A stretch of 64,000 bases of DNA from Deinococcus aquiradiocola (GTDB taxonomy: Bacteria > Deinococcota > Deinococci > Deinococcales > Deinococcaceae), in the NCBI RefSeq assembly GCF_014646915.1, contig NZ_BMOE01000007.1:108431-172430 (forward strand), in the 5' to 3' direction. A program made the translations under genes and the position numbers. Numbering within the stretch: the stretch's first letter is position 1; each line of letters starts with the position of its first letter. Shown in pieces: positions 63,126 through 64,000 of the stretch. Under the pieces are notes generated by a model that made no database searches, was not told the DNA's origin, and was given only the letters and a program-made list of their open reading frames with translations.

Positions 63126-64000
63126 TCAGGCCTGAGGCACTTCCTGGCTGGAGAGGGCGTGATACACACGCGCTTCGAAGGGGGCGAGGGTCAGGTGAAG
63201 CTCCGGACGTTGGGTGGCCGCCAGATTGGAGAGCAGCAGCCGGTAGCAGGCCGGGGGGGACGCGGCGGGCCAGTCGAGGGTGACCGGCTCACGGCTGAAG
63301 TTGAGAAGCACCAGCAGCTGTTCGGTGTCGGTGGTGCGGGTGTAGGCGTAGAGCTGGGGATGGTCAGGTAGAAGCAGGTCGTAGCGGCCGTCGACGATCA
63401 CCGGGAGGTCCTGCCGGAGCCGGATCAGCTCGCGGGTATACCAGTAGACCGAGTCGGGGTCAGCCAGGGCCGCCTGCACGTTGACGGTGGTGTGGTTGGG
63501 ATTCACGCCGATCCAGGGCGTGCCGGTGGTGAAGCCTGCACCGGGTGTGGCGTCCCACTGCATCGGGGTGCGGGCGTTGTCCCGCCCCTGTGCCCAGATA
63601 CGCTCCAGGGTGGCCTGCGGGTCTCCGCCGCCCTCGGTCACCTCTTCACGCCAGAGATTGAGGGTGTCCACGTCGCGGTACTCAGAGATGCTCCGGAACT
63701 GTACGTTGGTGGTGCCAATCTCGTCACCCTGGTAGATGTACGGCGTACCCTGCAAGGTGTGCAGGAAGGTCGCGAGCAGCTTGGCGCTCTGCACGCGGTA
63801 CTCGCCGTCGTCGCCGAAGCGTGAAACCATCCGGGGGACATCGTGGTTCGAGAGGTACACGCTGTTCCAGCCCTGTCCGTGCAGGACGTGCTGCCAGCGC
63901 CCGGTCACCTCTTTGAGCGCGGCGAGGCTCCAGGGCACCTGTGTCCAGCGGGGGGTGGGATGGGCGAGATCCTTGTCGAGCGCCATCTGCTCGAACTGGA
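63126..64000 (-). CDS. GH13 alpha-glucosidase (partial, runs off the right edge)
   Basis: The C-terminal 291 residues of a glycoside hydrolase family 13 enzyme of the oligo-1,6-glucosidase/alpha-glucosidase type. SVYLSNHDVPRMVSRFGDDG carries the conserved NHD (third catalytic Asp); IYQGDEIGTTNVQFRSISEY, RDNARTPMQWDATPGAGFT and NPNHTTVNVQAAL are subfamily hallmarks. The nucleophile and acid/base lie beyond the window, and the frame is open to base 64000. No signal can be judged. It would hydrolyse the sugar taken up by the adjacent transporter, 46 bp downstream in map order. Confidence 0.95.
   Translation of the reverse strand, partial: QFEQMALDKDLAHPTPRWTQVPWSLAALKEVTGRWQHVLHGQGWNSVYLSNHDVPRMVSRFGDDGEYRVQSAKLLATFLHTLQGTPYIYQGDEIGTTNVQFRSISEYRDVDTLNLWREEVTEGGGDPQATLERIWAQGRDNARTPMQWDATPGAGFTTGTPWIGVNPNHTTVNVQAALADPDSVYWYTRELIRLRQDLPVIVDGRYDLLLPDHPQLYAYTRTTDTEQLLVLLNFSREPVTLDWPAASPPACYRLLLSNLAATQRPELHLTLAPFEARVYHALSSQEVPQA

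Noticed and set aside
1..64000. tRNA or rRNA genes
   Set aside because: No cloverleaf with a GGTTCGAATCC-like T arm or rRNA segment was noticed in the intergenic stretches; a covariance-model scan would be decisive.

Overview
The window reads as a high-GC replicon of the Deinococcus-Thermus group, most likely a Deinococcus megaplasmid or plasmid. The reasons are a Replication-initiator-protein-A type Rep gene with an iteron origin and a parAB pair, Can1 (described from Thermus), deinococcal-style IS4-like and ISL3-like transposases, frequent GTG/TTG starts with GGAGG-type ribosome sites, and overwhelmingly GC-rich third codon positions. The organism call is an inference from families; no rRNA or core marker is present.

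Layout. 1-5 kb is an accessory edge: an IS4-type transposase broken by an in-frame stop, a tyrosine recombinase, an orphan SUKH-4-like immunity gene, a VapBC pair and hypotheticals. 5.3-13.7 kb holds a Sel1-repeat/caspase-like protein, a secreted single-domain protein, a subtilisin-like protein encoded behind a very large BTAD/NB-ARC/TPR regulator, a zinc-ribbon membrane protein and an EamA transporter. 13.9-17.8 kb holds an AT-rich orphan gene, a DUF945/YdgA-like protein and a decayed S8 peptidase gene. 17.9-22 kb is the plasmid core: palindromes, Rep, an AT-rich stretch, nine 17-bp iterons, ParA, ParB and a candidate parS.

22-49.9 kb is a large type III-B CRISPR region. Array 1 (20 repeats), its 343-bp leader and a 303-aa unknown gene precede a tightly overlapping operon on the minus strand: cas2, cas6, can1, cmr2/cas10 (no HD domain, GGDD intact), cmr3, cmr1, cmr4, cmr5, cmr6. 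An island of secreted proteins and winged-helix/TPR regulators (34.8-41.4 kb) separates this from a second module: a CARF-HEPN Csx-type gene with two R-x4-H motifs, array 2 (18 repeats), cas1 overlapped by a reverse transcriptase gene, a divergent pair of unknown membrane-protein genes sharing a long dyad with the RT gene, and array 3 (15 repeats, two truncated). All three arrays use the same 34-bp repeat and nearly identical long leaders, so one effector set and one RT-Cas1-Cas2 adaptation set probably serve them all. Cas10 would make cyclic oligoadenylate and Can1 plus the CARF-HEPN protein would respond to it.

50-64 kb is metabolic and mobile: a sugar-type ABC transporter operon with an FAD oxidoreductase and a LacI regulator, then an IS4-like transposase relic interrupted by a complete ISL3-family element and fused to a truncated PIN toxin gene, its HTH antitoxin, and a second carbohydrate ABC transporter followed by a GH13 glucosidase that runs off the right edge.

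The best candidates for something undescribed are the membrane-protein pair divergent from RT-cas1, the 303-aa gene next to array 1, and the doubled R-x4-H motif in the CARF-HEPN protein.
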